Source: JAAYWY01 sp050945275 (GTDB taxonomy: Bacteria > Bacillota > DTU030 > DUMP01). Taken from it: a stretch of 16,822 bases of DNA. The position numbers and the translations under genes were made by a program. Of this stretch, positions 1 through 7,658 are shown piece by piece (position 1 is the first letter of the stretch; every line of letters begins with the position of its first letter). Location of the stretch: positions 1 to 16,822 of the forward strand of contig JBMNSQ010000027.1 of the NCBI GenBank assembly GCA_050945275.1, given 5' to 3'. The notes below the pieces were generated by a model. The model searched no databases, was not told the origin of the DNA, and worked only from the letters and a program-made list of their open reading frames with translations.

Positions 1-191
1 ACATATCAAGGCTACGGTAAATCAAGCAGGTGATTGGCTACAAGCACGGATGCCGGCTCTGACGGGGCCGCAATCGGGACGCCTATGGATAAAGCAAGTC
101 CTTAGAGGAATTACTGAAGCCGGACTGGTGTCTTAATAATTACCATCAACTATTTTTATGGGTGTCTTGCCTACTAGATCTTGACACAGAC
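1..191 (+). repeat. Left copy of a terminal inverted repeat, probable end of a mobile element
   Basis: Bases 14-191 are the reverse complement of 16645-16822, with a single mismatch (A at 113 against C at 16723, which reads G on the other strand). That near-identity over 178 bp between two unrelated intergenic places points to a recent multicopy element. The copy holds the 3' end of an ORF (stop at 134-136) and about 55 bp of non-coding tail. The similarity stops sharply at 191, 16 bp before the -35 box of the lysA promoter. Bases 1-13 presumably also belong to the repeat but have no partner inside the window. An insertion sequence end is the likeliest reading. The family is not recognised and no terminal repeat pair can be checked, because only one end is present. 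Confidence 0.75.
2..136 (+). CDS. 3' end of an unidentified ORF carried by the repeat (partial, possibly transposase)
   Basis: An open frame runs in from the window edge and ends at TAA 134-136, giving 44 residues. It is rich in Gly, Arg, Leu and Trp and ends in the tripeptide L-V-S. The same frame exists in the right-hand copy with one substitution (Thr here, Ala there). I do not recognise the family. Its presence in two near-identical copies close to the ends of the repeat fits the C-terminus of a transposase or another mobile-element protein, but no catalytic motif is visible in this fragment. The start lies outside the window. Confidence 0.4.
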   Translation, partial: HIKATVNQAGDWLQARMPALTGPQSGRLWIKQVLRGITEAGLVS

Positions 192-207
192 AATAGTCGA
201 CTCCATA

Positions 208-236
208 TTGACAGGTAGTTGTCACTATGCTATGAT
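208..236 (+). promoter_or_regulatory. Sigma-A type promoter of the lysine riboswitch-lysA transcript
   Basis: A perfect -35 TTGACA (208-213), a 17-nt spacer, and a -10 TATGAT (231-236) preceded by TG at 228-229 (extended -10). Transcription should start near 243, just before the riboswitch. The -35 overlaps a small palindrome, TGACA (209-213) and TGTCA (220-224), which could be an operator or chance. Confidence 0.85.
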
Positions 237-258
237 AAGCCAAACTTATTATAAGCGA

Positions 259-460
259 ACCTCATCTCTCTAGAGGTGGGGTAGAGGTTGCGGTGGTCAT
301 GAGTAGCCTGGCTAAGCAGGGCAGCTATGACGCCAGGGGAAAGGGAACGTCGCCGAAGTGGCATGATGCGCACTGCATCTGCTGCTGGGACTGAACCGAA
401 CAGGTTCAGGACTGTCACCGGCCAGACCGTGCTTGACCGGTGGAGCGCTATCTCACGGAA
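259..460 (+). promoter_or_regulatory. Lysine riboswitch (L-box) aptamer
   Basis: This is the lysine-sensing aptamer in the 5' leader of lysA. The L-box landmarks occur in the right order: GTAGAGGTTGCG (281-292), AGTAGCC near 302, AGGGGAAAGGGAACGTCGCC with GAAG (337-359), GCTGGGACTG near 383, GGACTGTCACCGG (409-421), and GGAGCGCTATCTC (442-454). P1 pairs GGGGTAG (about 279-285) with CTATCTC (448-454) using G-U wobbles. A small extra hairpin, ACCTC (259-263) with GAGGT (273-277), precedes it. Lysine binding should lower expression of the downstream decarboxylase gene. Confidence 0.93.
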
Positions 461-471
461 AGGGGGATATT

Positions 472-558
472 GGGGGATGTTATTATCCCATTTTGCTAAA
501 ACCTGCTTCCTGGCTTTTTGATGACATCCCATAAGGGATACATTATGCAAGGAGGCAG
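472..558 (+). promoter_or_regulatory. Probable expression platform of the lysine riboswitch (SD sequestration)
   Basis: CTGCTTCCT (503-511) can pair with AGGAGGCAG (550-558), which contains the lysA SD, in a 9-bp stem with one G-U. A competing pairing, GGGATGT (474-480) with ACATCCC (524-530), would reshape the region between. A short hairpin, ATCCC (526-530) with GGGAT (535-539), sits inside the sequestering loop. No good GC-rich stem followed by a U-tract is seen; a weak hairpin GGGAT/ATCCC (474-489) precedes a short ATTTT. Translational control therefore looks more likely than transcription termination. This is inference from base pairing only. Confidence 0.5.
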
Positions 559-566
559 ATTTATTT

Positions 567-1904
567 ATGAGTTTATTTAAAGGCACGGCACAAATTAACA
601 GCCAAGGCCATCTTGAAATTGGAGGCGTAAGTGCACTAGAATTAGCCAGTCGCTATGGCACCCCGCTTTATGTAATGGATGAAGCTTTAATCCGGCAAAA
701 CTGCCGTAGTTGGAAGCAAGCAGTGGGAAACCACGGCATGGTTGCTTATGCAGCTAAGGCTTTTTGTACTTTAGCCATGTGCCGTTTAGCCGATCAAGAA
801 GGTTTATTGCTAGATGTGGTATCCGGTGGCGAACTAACTACCGCTTTAGCCGCCTCTTTTCCGCCGGAGCGCATTTGCTTTAACGGCAATAATAAAAGTA
901 TGGAAGAATTAGAACTAGCCGTTCAAAGTAAAGTTGGCCATGTTATTGTCGACAATTTCCTTGAACTGGAAAGGTTAAACAAGATAGCAGCTCAGTTCAA
1001 GCGGACAGTGGACATCTTTTTACGTATCTGTCCTGGCATTGAAGCCCATACTCATGAATATACCCAAACAGGTCAGGTTGACTCAAAATTTGGTTTTTCC
1101 CTGGAGAATGGACAGGCCCTGGCAGCTGTCGAAGCCGCTTTAGCTAAGCGTCATTTACGACTCCGCGGCGTGCAGTGCCATATAGGGTCGCAAATCTTTG
1201 CCCTGGAAGGTTTCGCCGCTACCGCCCATACCATGATTAGATTCCTGGCTTCCATTAGGAAAAAAACAGGTGTCGCACTTGGCATACTTGATTTAGGCGG
1301 TGGTTTGGGAATTAGTTATTTACCGGAAGATAAACCGGCTGAAATTAACGATTTGGTGCAAACTACCATTCAGGCCGTGCATAATGCCTGCGATGTTAAC
1401 AACTATCCGGTACCACAACTGGTATTTGAACCAGGCCGCTCTATTGTCGGTCCGGCAGGTTGGACCCTATACAATGTTGGTGCTCGCAAGGAAATCCCCG
1501 GCGTGCGCACCTATGTGTCTGTAGACGGCGGTATGGGAGACAATCCACGCCCGGCCCTATACGGCTCTGAGTATAGTGCTGTGGTAGCCAACAAAGCTAA
1601 TGCTCGAGCTGAAGAAACTGTTACTATTGCTGGCAAATGCTGCGAATCAGGCGATATTTTAATTAAGGATATTGCTTTGCCGAAACTTGAACCAGGAGAT
1701 ATTTTAGCTATACCTAGTACCGGCGCTTACCAATTCTCTATGGCCAGCAATTATAATCGTTTATGCCGACCGGCAGTAGTGTTTGTGCTAGGCGGTGAAG
1801 CCTACACAGTAGTGAGGCGAGAGACTGTCTCTGACATACTGCGCAACGATATCATTCCCGATGCTTGGAAGGAACATGAGAGTAAATTGCGCGTAGCCCG
1901 CTAA
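567..1904 (+). CDS. lysA: Diaminopimelate decarboxylase
   Basis: LysA removes CO2 from meso-diaminopimelate to give L-lysine, the last step of lysine synthesis; it is a cytoplasmic PLP enzyme. The 445-residue protein has the normal family length. The fold-type III barrel is first, with the PLP lysine in Y-A-A-K (Lys64), the H-I-G-S-Q motif at His205, a glycine-rich phosphate-binding G-G-G from residue 244 and E-P-G-R at Glu288. The C-terminal beta domain carries the C-E-S-G-D signature (Cys359), which supplies the active-site cysteine to the other subunit. ATG 567 is preceded by AAGGAGG at 549-555. The gene sits alone behind its own promoter and lysine riboswitch. No terminator follows, so some transcripts may run on into rnpB. 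Confidence 0.97.
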   Translation: MSLFKGTAQINSQGHLEIGGVSALELASRYGTPLYVMDEALIRQNCRSWKQAVGNHGMVAYAAKAFCTLAMCRLADQEGLLLDVVSGGELTTALAASFPPERICFNGNNKSMEELELAVQSKVGHVIVDNFLELERLNKIAAQFKRTVDIFLRICPGIEAHTHEYTQTGQVDSKFGFSLENGQALAAVEAALAKRHLRLRGVQCHIGSQIFALEGFAATAHTMIRFLASIRKKTGVALGILDLGGGLGISYLPEDKPAEINDLVQTTIQAVHNACDVNNYPVPQLVFEPGRSIVGPAGWTLYNVGARKEIPGVRTYVSVDGGMGDNPRPALYGSEYSAVVANKANARAEETVTIAGKCCESGDILIKDIALPKLEPGDILAIPSTGAYQFSMASNYNRLCRPAVVFVLGGEAYTVVRRETVSDILRNDIIPDAWKEHESKLRVAR

Positions 1905-1952
1905 TTGTCGATGGTTTGGTTTTCTTGACATTAAGCTGAGGTCATGTTAACA

Positions 1953-1981
1953 TTGACATCCTAGGATAACTAATAAATAAT
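1953..1981 (+). promoter_or_regulatory. Candidate promoter of rnpB
   Basis: TTGACA (1953-1958), a 17-nt spacer and AATAAT (1976-1981, five of six matches to TATAAT) would start transcription near 1985-1988, close to the 5' strand of RNase P helix P1. A second option upstream is TTGACA (1925-1930), 17 nt, TAACAT (1948-1953), which would need 5' trimming of the RNA. The first fits the RNA end better. Confidence 0.6.
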
Positions 1982-1984
1982 TGT

Positions 1985-2330
1985 GCGTAGGCTAGGTGAC
2001 CGCGAGCATAGTGCTGTAAAGCCATGTTCGAGGAAAGTCCGGGCTCCATAGGGCAGGGTGCTGGTTAACAACCAGTGGGGGCAACCCTAAGGATAGTGCC
2101 ACAGAAATAAAACCGCCGCCCGAGCGCGGTAAGGATGCAACGGTGAGGTAAGAGCTCACCAGCGGTTAGGTGACTAACCGGCTAGGTAAACCCCACCCGG
2201 AGCAAGACCTGGTAGGAGAAGGATGACGCTGCCCGCCGATTTCTCGGGTAGGTCGCAAGAGACGCTAGGTAACTAGCGTCCTAGACAGATGGTCACCCAC
2301 GACAGAACCCGGCTTACAGGCCTGCGCACA
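1985..2330 (+). ncRNA. rnpB: RNase P RNA (catalytic subunit, type A-like)
   Basis: This ribozyme cuts the 5' leaders off precursor tRNAs. Universal core sequences are present in order: GAGGAAAGTCCGGGCTCC (2029-2046), followed by ATAGGGCAGGGTGC, ACAGAAA near 2101, GCGGTAAGGATGCAACGGTG near 2125, AGAGCTCACCAG, GGTAAACCCC near 2185, and finally AGACAGATGG with ACCCACGACAGAACCCGGCTTA spanning about 2283-2315. GCGTAGGCT (1985-1993) pairs with AGGCCTGCGC (about 2318-2328) to close helix P1, which sets the ends to within a few bases. The P4-P6 wording resembles type A RNAs as found in most bacteria, including many Clostridia, rather than the Bacillus type B; I judge this from memory of consensus sequences. 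A strong terminator follows at once. Confidence 0.96.
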
Positions 2331-2361
2331 AAAAAGACGACGGCTTATGCCGTCTTTTTTA
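2331..2361. terminator. Bidirectional terminator between rnpB and rnhA
   Basis: GACGGC (2339-2344), loop TTAT, GCCGTC (2349-2354), then six T on the + strand (2355-2360). On the minus strand the same hairpin is followed by GTC and a run of T, so it can also end the converging dnaG...rnhA transcript, whose last stop codon is at 2371. Confidence 0.88.
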
Positions 2362-2370
2362 TTCCGCCGC

Positions 2371-2781
2371 TTAAGCCTTCTTTAGATAGCCATCCAAAGC
2401 CTGATTGGCTAGTTCATCAGCACGGGTATTTTTGCTTCGCGGCACATAAGTAAAAGAAACCTGCCCCAATGATCGGACCATGTTTCGGGCATCGTTGTAC
2501 AGCGGGACCAAATTTGGATGCCTTACACGATACTCCCCGTTCATTTGCTTTATCATAAGCTGTGAATCCCCGTATATTAGCACTTCCTTAGCATTAAGGC
2601 GGACTGCTTCTTGCAAGCCCCGTAGCAAAGCACGATATTCAGCTACGTTATTAGTGGTTTCCCCAATGTACTCGCTTAGCTCAACTAACACCGTCCCGTT
2701 TTCATCGGTTATTACTATCCCGACTGCCGCCGGTCCAGGATTACCGCGGGAAGCGCCATCTGTATGTACGATAACCTTCAT
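2371..2781 (-). CDS. rnhA: Ribonuclease HI (short form)
   Basis: It degrades the RNA strand of RNA-DNA hybrids. The 136-residue protein shows the four acidic positions of the RNase H fold: Asp in H-T-D-G-A-S-R-G-N-P-G near the N-terminus, Glu in V-A-E-Y, Asp in Y-G-D-S, and Asp in N-T-R-A-D-E-L-A-N near the C-terminus. It lacks the long basic handle of E. coli RNase HI, so it belongs to the short archaeal/Gram-positive-like group. I chose ATG 2781: it lies 4 nt after the nif3 stop and has GGGAG about 11 nt upstream. Longer forms from 2817 or 2799 would overlap nif3 and add residues without homology. It is the last gene of the operon. Which DNA process it serves cannot be read from the sequence. 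Confidence 0.88.
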   Translation of the reverse strand: MKVIVHTDGASRGNPGPAAVGIVITDENGTVLVELSEYIGETTNNVAEYRALLRGLQEAVRLNAKEVLIYGDSQLMIKQMNGEYRVRHPNLVPLYNDARNMVRSLGQVSFTYVPRSKNTRADELANQALDGYLKKA

Positions 2782-2785
2782 GTTG

Positions 2786-3898
2786 TCACTCACTCCCATA
2801 GCTGATCGGCGGAGCAATGTAGCTCTGTACTTTTACCCCGCGGTCCGTCAATTTGGCTGTTAAGTAATTTTTCAGCGCGAGTACAACTGGGTTCTCTGTT
2901 CCAGCATGGCCAGCGTCGACTAAAGATAGGCCCAGTAGATCCGCTTCCATCGCATCATGGTATTTTACATCACCTGTCACCAAGACATCGGCCCCGACAA
3001 AATGGGCTCGGCCCACCAATGATGAGCCGCTTCCCCCGCAAACTGCAACCTTATGGATAGGCTTGTTCTTATCGCCGGTAACAGTTACTATAGGAAGTTC
3101 CAGTGCCTCTTTTATCCTCTGACATAAGTCGACTAAAGTTATTTTTTTCGGCAGAGTACCGACCCTACCCAAACCATAAACTTGTCCTTCTCTAACCAAA
3201 GGGTAGACGTCGTAGGCCACTTCTTCGTAAGGATGGGCAGCCAACATACGGTTAATGGATAAGCCCAAATGTTCCTCGGCGACAATAGTCTCCAATCGCA
3301 ATTCATCTACACATTGGGTTACTCCTGGCTGGCCAATGTGGGGATTAGTACCCGGAAACGGTAAGAAGGTGCCTTTGCCCGCCACCTGAAAAGTACAGTG
3401 ACTATAATTACCAATCCAGCCGGCCCCGGCCGCAGCTAAAGCTTGCCGGACATTTCCCACGTGAGATGGAGGAACAAAAGTAACTATTTTATAAAGTTTT
3501 TGTCTTTGCCCTGGTACTAAAACTTCGGTGTCGGTAAGTCCTAACTTATTAGCTAGCACTTGTGACGTTCCTTGGGGAGCATTATCCAAATTAGTATGGG
3601 CCGTATAAACATTAACTCCGGCTTCTAGAAATTGTGCTATCAATCGCTCGGCTGGCACATCCAGCCGTAGACGCTTTAGCGGACGAAACAGAAGCGGATG
3701 ATGCGTTATGAGAAGCTCCGCCTGTAGCCGTTTGGCCTCAGCTAAAGCTCCTGGTGAAGGATCCAGCGACACTAACACCGTGGTCACATCAGACCGACTA
3801 TCCCCTACTTGCCAACCTACATTATCCCAATCCTCAGCTAAACGTTTGGGAGCTAGCTCCTCAATTAGGCTCGTTACATAACTGGCTTTCACAGCCAT
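2786..3898 (-). CDS. Nif3-like dinuclear metal-centre protein (YqfO type)
   Basis: Nif3/DUF34 proteins form toroidal hexamers with a dinuclear metal site. Their substrate is not settled; GTP cyclohydrolase I activity has been claimed for some members. The 370 residues match the long YqfO type: two Nif3 halves flanking a PII/CutA-like insert (about residues 125-230). Likely metal ligands are His66 and His67 in T-H-H-P, Asp105 in H-T-N-L-D, and His331 and Glu335 in D-A-G-H-A-G-T-E. ATG 3898 has GGAGGGAG at the right distance; an ATG at 3919 has no comparable SD. The start overlaps the end of trmK by 38 nt, a conserved pairing in Firmicutes that suggests translational coupling and possibly a tRNA-related role. 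Confidence 0.9.
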   Translation of the reverse strand: MAVKASYVTSLIEELAPKRLAEDWDNVGWQVGDSRSDVTTVLVSLDPSPGALAEAKRLQAELLITHHPLLFRPLKRLRLDVPAERLIAQFLEAGVNVYTAHTNLDNAPQGTSQVLANKLGLTDTEVLVPGQRQKLYKIVTFVPPSHVGNVRQALAAAGAGWIGNYSHCTFQVAGKGTFLPFPGTNPHIGQPGVTQCVDELRLETIVAEEHLGLSINRMLAAHPYEEVAYDVYPLVREGQVYGLGRVGTLPKKITLVDLCQRIKEALELPIVTVTGDKNKPIHKVAVCGGSGSSLVGRAHFVGADVLVTGDVKYHDAMEADLLGLSLVDAGHAGTENPVVLALKNYLTAKLTDRGVKVQSYIAPPISYGSE

Positions 3899-4571
3899 GT
3901 AGTATCTCCCTCCACACACTAATCCTTCGGTCAGCCAACTGCTGCCTTATCCGGGCTAATTTACTACCGGAAGCACCAGCTTCAAGATATATTCGCTCTT
4001 CCTGGCTGATTCTATGTGCCAAGTATGCTGCCAGTAGCGGATCTGATTTAGCCACCAAACACGGGCCGACCTCCAATAGTTCTGACGAACACGAAATCAT
4101 ATCTCCGGCTGTCGCCTGCATAATTACATAAAAACGCTGCCCTTCCTGCACCAAAACCTCATCGGTTAACCTCAGTCCCAACTTATTTAGATGACCGCGC
4201 AATCGGCCCGGGTTTTGCATAGGCTGAAGCAAAAACTGCTCGGTATCTGCTACAACTGTTGGTGTCGTCGTCAGTATTTTAAAAATGGTCTCTGGCCCCA
4301 TACCGGCGATTATAATGGTGGAAGCCTCCCCCGGGGCCAGTACCGCCAAACCTGAACCCAAACGCAGGGAGATCCTATCTTCTAACCCGGCAGCAATAAC
4401 GGCCTGCCGGGCTTTAGCTAAACTACCGGAACTTACATCTGAAGCTATGACCTGATCCACTCGCCCCGATTGCACCAAATGTATCGGTAAATAAGCGTGG
4501 TCGGTGCCAATGTCAGCCACAGCCGCCCCTGGTGGTACCATTGCCGCTATCTGTTTAAGACGTGACGACAA
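3861..4571 (-). CDS. trmK: tRNA (adenine(22)-N1)-methyltransferase
   Basis: TrmK puts an N1-methyl group on A22 in the D-loop/stem of some bacterial tRNAs, using S-adenosylmethionine. The Rossmann SAM-binding motif is V-A-D-I-G-T-D-H-A-Y-L-P near residues 18-29, followed by A-S-D-V at about residue 44 and A-G-M-G at about residue 90. That last motif reads A-G-M-G-P-E here, where I recall a second Gly as usual. The length of about 236 residues is normal. The start is uncertain. TTG 4571 is the first standard start codon in frame, but no SD precedes it, and family similarity (Lys-Leu-Ser then Arg-Leu) seems to begin a few codons upstream. In-frame CTG 4601 has AGGTGA 6 nt before it, but lies inside a hairpin. 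The gene lies between rpoD and nif3, its usual place. Confidence 0.9.
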   Translation of the reverse strand: MSSRLKQIAAMVPPGAAVADIGTDHAYLPIHLVQSGRVDQVIASDVSSGSLAKARQAVIAAGLEDRISLRLGSGLAVLAPGEASTIIIAGMGPETIFKILTTTPTVVADTEQFLLQPMQNPGRLRGHLNKLGLRLTDEVLVQEGQRFYVIMQATAGDMISCSSELLEVGPCLVAKSDPLLAAYLAHRISQEERIYLEAGASGSKLARIRQQLADRRISVWREILHGCESQLCNEPN

Positions 4572-4593
4572 TTTAACGGTAGAAGAGAAAATA

Positions 4594-4619
4594 TAAGGCA
4601 GGATAGTTCACCTGCCTTA
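4594..4619 (-). terminator. Hairpin starting in the rpoD stop codon (weak terminator or attenuator)
   Basis: On the minus strand TAAGGCAGG (4619-4611) pairs with CCTGCCTTA (4602-4594) around an 8-nt loop: a 9-bp stem whose first three bases are the rpoD stop codon. It is followed by TATATTTTC, a weak U-tract. It may cut transcription between rpoD and trmK in part, or hide the AGGTGA that could serve trmK. Full termination seems unlikely because no promoter for trmK is seen after it. Confidence 0.55.
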
Positions 4620-5705
4620 ATCCAAAAAGTCTTTTAGCTTCTTACTTCGGCTAGGATGTCGTAGTTTGCGCAAGGCCTTAGCTTCAATTTGACGGATACG
4701 TTCACGAGTGACCCCGAAGGTTTGACCAACCTCTTCCAGGGTGCGAGCCCGCCCATCTTCTATTCCGAACCGAAGCCGTAGTACTTTCTTTTCGCGCGGC
4801 GTCAGGGTTTCTAGTACGTCCTCCAATTGCTCTCTTAAAAGCGAAAATGAGGCGGCATCGGCCGGTGAAGGCGCTTCTTGATCCTCGATAAAATCACCTA
4901 AATGACTATCTTCCTCTTCACCAATGGGAGTCTCCAGCGAAACCGGTTCTTGGGCTATTTTCATGATTTCCCGTACCCGGTCCACACTAATTCCCATTTC
5001 CTCAGCGATCTCTTCTGGTAAAGGATCGCGACCCAACTCTTGCAGGAGCTGACGCTGTACCCTAACTAGTCGATTGATTGTTTCCACCATATGCACCGGT
5101 ATACGGATAGTCCGTGCTTGGTCAGCAATAGCACGGGTAATAGCCTGGCGGATCCACCAAGTGGCGTAGGTACTGAACTTAAAGCCCTTACGGTAGTCAA
5201 ACTTTTCCACAGCCTTTAAGAGCCCTAAGTTACCTTCCTGTATTAAATCGAGAAACAGCATGCCTCGGCCCACGTAGCGTTTGGCAATACTTACAACTAG
5301 ACGTAAGTTAGCCTCGGCCAAACGACGTCTAGCTTCCATATCACCAGCTTCGATGCGTTCTGCTAGATCCACTTCTTCCTCGGCAGTGAGGAGTGGAACC
5401 CGGCCGATTTCTTTCAGGTACATTCGGACCGGATCGTCAATCGCTACGCCCTCGGGAACCGATAGATCAGCTTCTTCCGACTCCTCCTCTTCTTCCACCA
5501 GGGGTTCGACATTGCCGTCATCGTCGATTACTTCTATCCCTGCTTCTGCCAGCACTCCATAGACACGATCAATTTGTTCCGGATCTAATTCGACGTTTTG
5601 TAAGGTATCCATGATCTCGGTGTAAGAAACTGTACCGCTCTTTTTGCCTTTCTTCATAAGTTCAGTTAGGCCTTCGATATTTGGTAAGTCGTCATTTTTC
5701 GGCAT
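4617..5705 (-). CDS. rpoD: Primary (housekeeping) RNA polymerase sigma factor
   Basis: This is the vegetative sigma factor (SigA/RpoD) that directs RNA polymerase to -35/-10 promoters. In 362 residues it has a short acidic region 1.1 with a Glu-rich stretch (near 75-85), region 1.2 with D-P-V-R-M-Y-L-K-E-I-G, region 2 with the R-L-V-V-S-I-A-K-R-Y and aromatic Y-A-T-W-W-I-R-Q-A-I promoter-melting segments, region 3, and region 4 with the R-E-R-I-R-Q-I-E-A-K-A-L-R-K-L-R helix-turn-helix at the C-terminus. I chose ATG 5705 because GGGGGG lies 7 nt upstream; the earlier start at 5732 has no support. It overlaps the end of dnaG by 14 nt, the classic dnaG-rpoD macromolecular synthesis pairing. The perfect -35 boxes elsewhere in the window fit this protein. 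Confidence 0.98.
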   Translation of the reverse strand: MPKNDDLPNIEGLTELMKKGKKSGTVSYTEIMDTLQNVELDPEQIDRVYGVLAEAGIEVIDDDGNVEPLVEEEEESEEADLSVPEGVAIDDPVRMYLKEIGRVPLLTAEEEVDLAERIEAGDMEARRRLAEANLRLVVSIAKRYVGRGMLFLDLIQEGNLGLLKAVEKFDYRKGFKFSTYATWWIRQAITRAIADQARTIRIPVHMVETINRLVRVQRQLLQELGRDPLPEEIAEEMGISVDRVREIMKIAQEPVSLETPIGEEEDSHLGDFIEDQEAPSPADAASFSLLREQLEDVLETLTPREKKVLRLRFGIEDGRARTLEEVGQTFGVTRERIRQIEAKALRKLRHPSRSKKLKDFLD

Positions 5706-7566
5706 GTCTCGTCCCCCCTTCCTTCCAGCCATCGGCAGAATGTTTTTCCTGGCTTTGTTGTTTTAGTAAGTCCTTTCGGCGGTGTAGCTCAGCGAGCCTA
5801 CGTATTAAATTCGAGCTATCTTTGTTTTTCCCTGCTGCTTCCGGTGAATTTATTTGCTGCCTGACGGTTTGAATATCTCGCTGGACCCAGGCTAGATGCA
5901 AAAATCGCGTATAATCAGCCGCTAATTTTTCAATATCACCAGTCGGTGGGGGCTCAACCGCCAATTTAGCTAGTATAGCGTGAGTCTCTTCGTCCGGCAT
6001 TACAGCTCTTAACTTAGATAAAGAAAATTCGCTGCCACTTTGTTCAAACAAAGCCAACATGGCTTTTAGTACCATCGCCTGAGGTAACTGGTTCAAGCGA
6101 TCGATGGGAATCTCGGCAGCAATAACGGGCCTTATTTCAGGATGTGTCAAAAATAACCGGCCTAAGCCCATGAGTACATCCTTTTCCGTCTTACGTGCAA
6201 CCGGCAATAGCGACAGTCTTCCCTTAGGCCCAGTTGTCTTGGCAGAAAAGGATCCTGGTCGTTTCCCCTCGATCTGCCGCTGAATCTCGGCCCGTAGTGC
6301 TTCCTGGCTCAAGCCTAATTTTTCGACCACCTTTTTGGTATACTCTTCCCTTTCCACCAGGTTTTCTATACCTGCTAAATGAGGTATCATCGCTTTTGCT
6401 ATGGAAAGGCGGCCTTCTAACGTCCCCGTATTATACTCGTCGGTTAGTCGCCGGAAATAATAAACCGGAAGCGGCACTGCTTGCTCCACTAACGTTTGAA
6501 AAGCACCAGCTCCAGCACTATGCAAAAAGTCGTCCGGATCCTTTCCTTGCGGCAGTAGCAACACCCGTACCCGGCACCCTGCTTCTCGAATCAATCGCAG
6601 CCCGCGCACAGTGGCAGTCTGCCCGGCAGCATCAGCATCATAAGCTATACTAATATTCGTGGTGTAGCGTTTTAGAAGAGCCACCTGTTCGCTGGTTAAA
6701 GCCGTGCCCAGTGAGGCTACAGCATAATCAAACCCAAACTGATAACAAGCCAATACATCCAAATAGCCTTCCACAATTAAAACCTTATCTTCCCGCTCGA
6801 TACCTGATCGTGCCTGGTCTAAAGCGTATAGCAATCGTGCCTTGCGGTAAATGGGCGTCTCCGGGGAATTTAGGTATTTAGGTTGCCCTGGTCCCAAGAT
6901 GCGTCCACCAAAAGCTACTACCCGTCCTCGAACATCATGAATAGGGAACATTAAGCGGCCCCGAAACCGGTCATAGGCACCTGTTCCCTTAGGTCGGGGT
7001 ATAGCGAGCCCTGCTTTTACCGCCACCTCCTGACTCACTCCGCGTCGTTTTAAATAGTAAAGTAAACTCTCCCACTCGTTAGGAGCAAAACCAAGGGAAA
7101 ACCTATCTAAAGTGGCTGTGTCAATGCCTCGCTCAGCGAGATAATCACGAGCCTGGGCCCCAAGCTTACGGTGGCGAAGGCAAGACTGAAAATATTCCTT
7201 GGCCATATCGCTGGCATGATATAACGCTTGGCGCTCTACCTGCCGCCTCTCATCAGCTGGACCAGACAGCGGTATCTGTAAATTCGCACGCTGAGCCAAC
7301 AATCTAACAGCCTCTGGGAAATCTACCGCTTCTTTCTTTTTAATAAACTCAAATACATCCCCTCCTACATTGCAACCAAAGCAGTAAAACATCTGCCGTT
7401 CTCGGTTTACGCTAAAAGAGGGTGTATCTTCATTATGAAAAGGACAAAGGCCAACATAGTTCTGGCCTACCTTTTTCAAACGTACATATTCTCCGATGAC
7501 AGCTGTAATATCAGAAACAGCCCGTACTTCTTCAATAAATTCAGTAGTAAATGTACCGCGGCTCAT
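5692..7566 (-). CDS. dnaG: DNA primase
   Basis: DnaG makes the RNA primers for DNA replication. The 624-residue protein has the N-terminal CHC2 zinc finger (Cys41, His44, Cys62, Cys65), the primase core, and a Toprim domain with Glu266 in V-E-G-Y and Asp310 and Asp312 in Y-D-A-D-A-A-G binding catalytic metals. The remaining roughly 200 residues form the variable DnaB-helicase-binding region. ATG 7566 was preferred because AGGTGGG ends 4 nt before it; the in-frame GTG 7575 three codons earlier lies inside that SD. It heads the dnaG-rpoD-trmK-nif3-rnhA run, with a 120-bp gap upstream that contains a candidate -10 box. Confidence 0.98.
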   Translation of the reverse strand: MSRGTFTTEFIEEVRAVSDITAVIGEYVRLKKVGQNYVGLCPFHNEDTPSFSVNRERQMFYCFGCNVGGDVFEFIKKKEAVDFPEAVRLLAQRANLQIPLSGPADERRQVERQALYHASDMAKEYFQSCLRHRKLGAQARDYLAERGIDTATLDRFSLGFAPNEWESLLYYLKRRGVSQEVAVKAGLAIPRPKGTGAYDRFRGRLMFPIHDVRGRVVAFGGRILGPGQPKYLNSPETPIYRKARLLYALDQARSGIEREDKVLIVEGYLDVLACYQFGFDYAVASLGTALTSEQVALLKRYTTNISIAYDADAAGQTATVRGLRLIREAGCRVRVLLLPQGKDPDDFLHSAGAGAFQTLVEQAVPLPVYYFRRLTDEYNTGTLEGRLSIAKAMIPHLAGIENLVEREEYTKKVVEKLGLSQEALRAEIQRQIEGKRPGSFSAKTTGPKGRLSLLPVARKTEKDVLMGLGRLFLTHPEIRPVIAAEIPIDRLNQLPQAMVLKAMLALFEQSGSEFSLSKLRAVMPDEETHAILAKLAVEPPPTGDIEKLAADYTRFLHLAWVQRDIQTVRQQINSPEAAGKNKDSSNLIRRLAELHRRKDLLKQQSQEKHSADGWKEGGTRHAEK

Positions 7567-7658
7567 CTGTCCCACCTACCTGATACTTACTTTTCGTCAC
7601 ATAGGCAGGATTTCCTTCTTGCTATTTTGGGCGCTGTCAATGAAGATTTCATTTTCCC

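Noticed and set aside
230..586. Minus-strand ORF of 118 codons over the lysA leader, and a 64-codon + ORF at 327-521
   Set aside because: Both lie on the lysine riboswitch; the structured RNA explains the sequence and neither has an SD or a recognisable protein.
1905..1984. A terminator between lysA and rnpB
   Set aside because: Only a short palindrome ATGTTAACAT (1944-1953) is present, with no GC-rich stem and no T-run.
5281..5562. Ser-rich 93-codon + strand ORF
   Set aside because: It is the reverse reading of the Glu-rich and region 1.2-2 part of rpoD; its composition follows from that gene.
6234..6653. 139-codon + strand ORF opposite dnaG
   Set aside because: An antisense shadow of a clearly real, complete primase gene.
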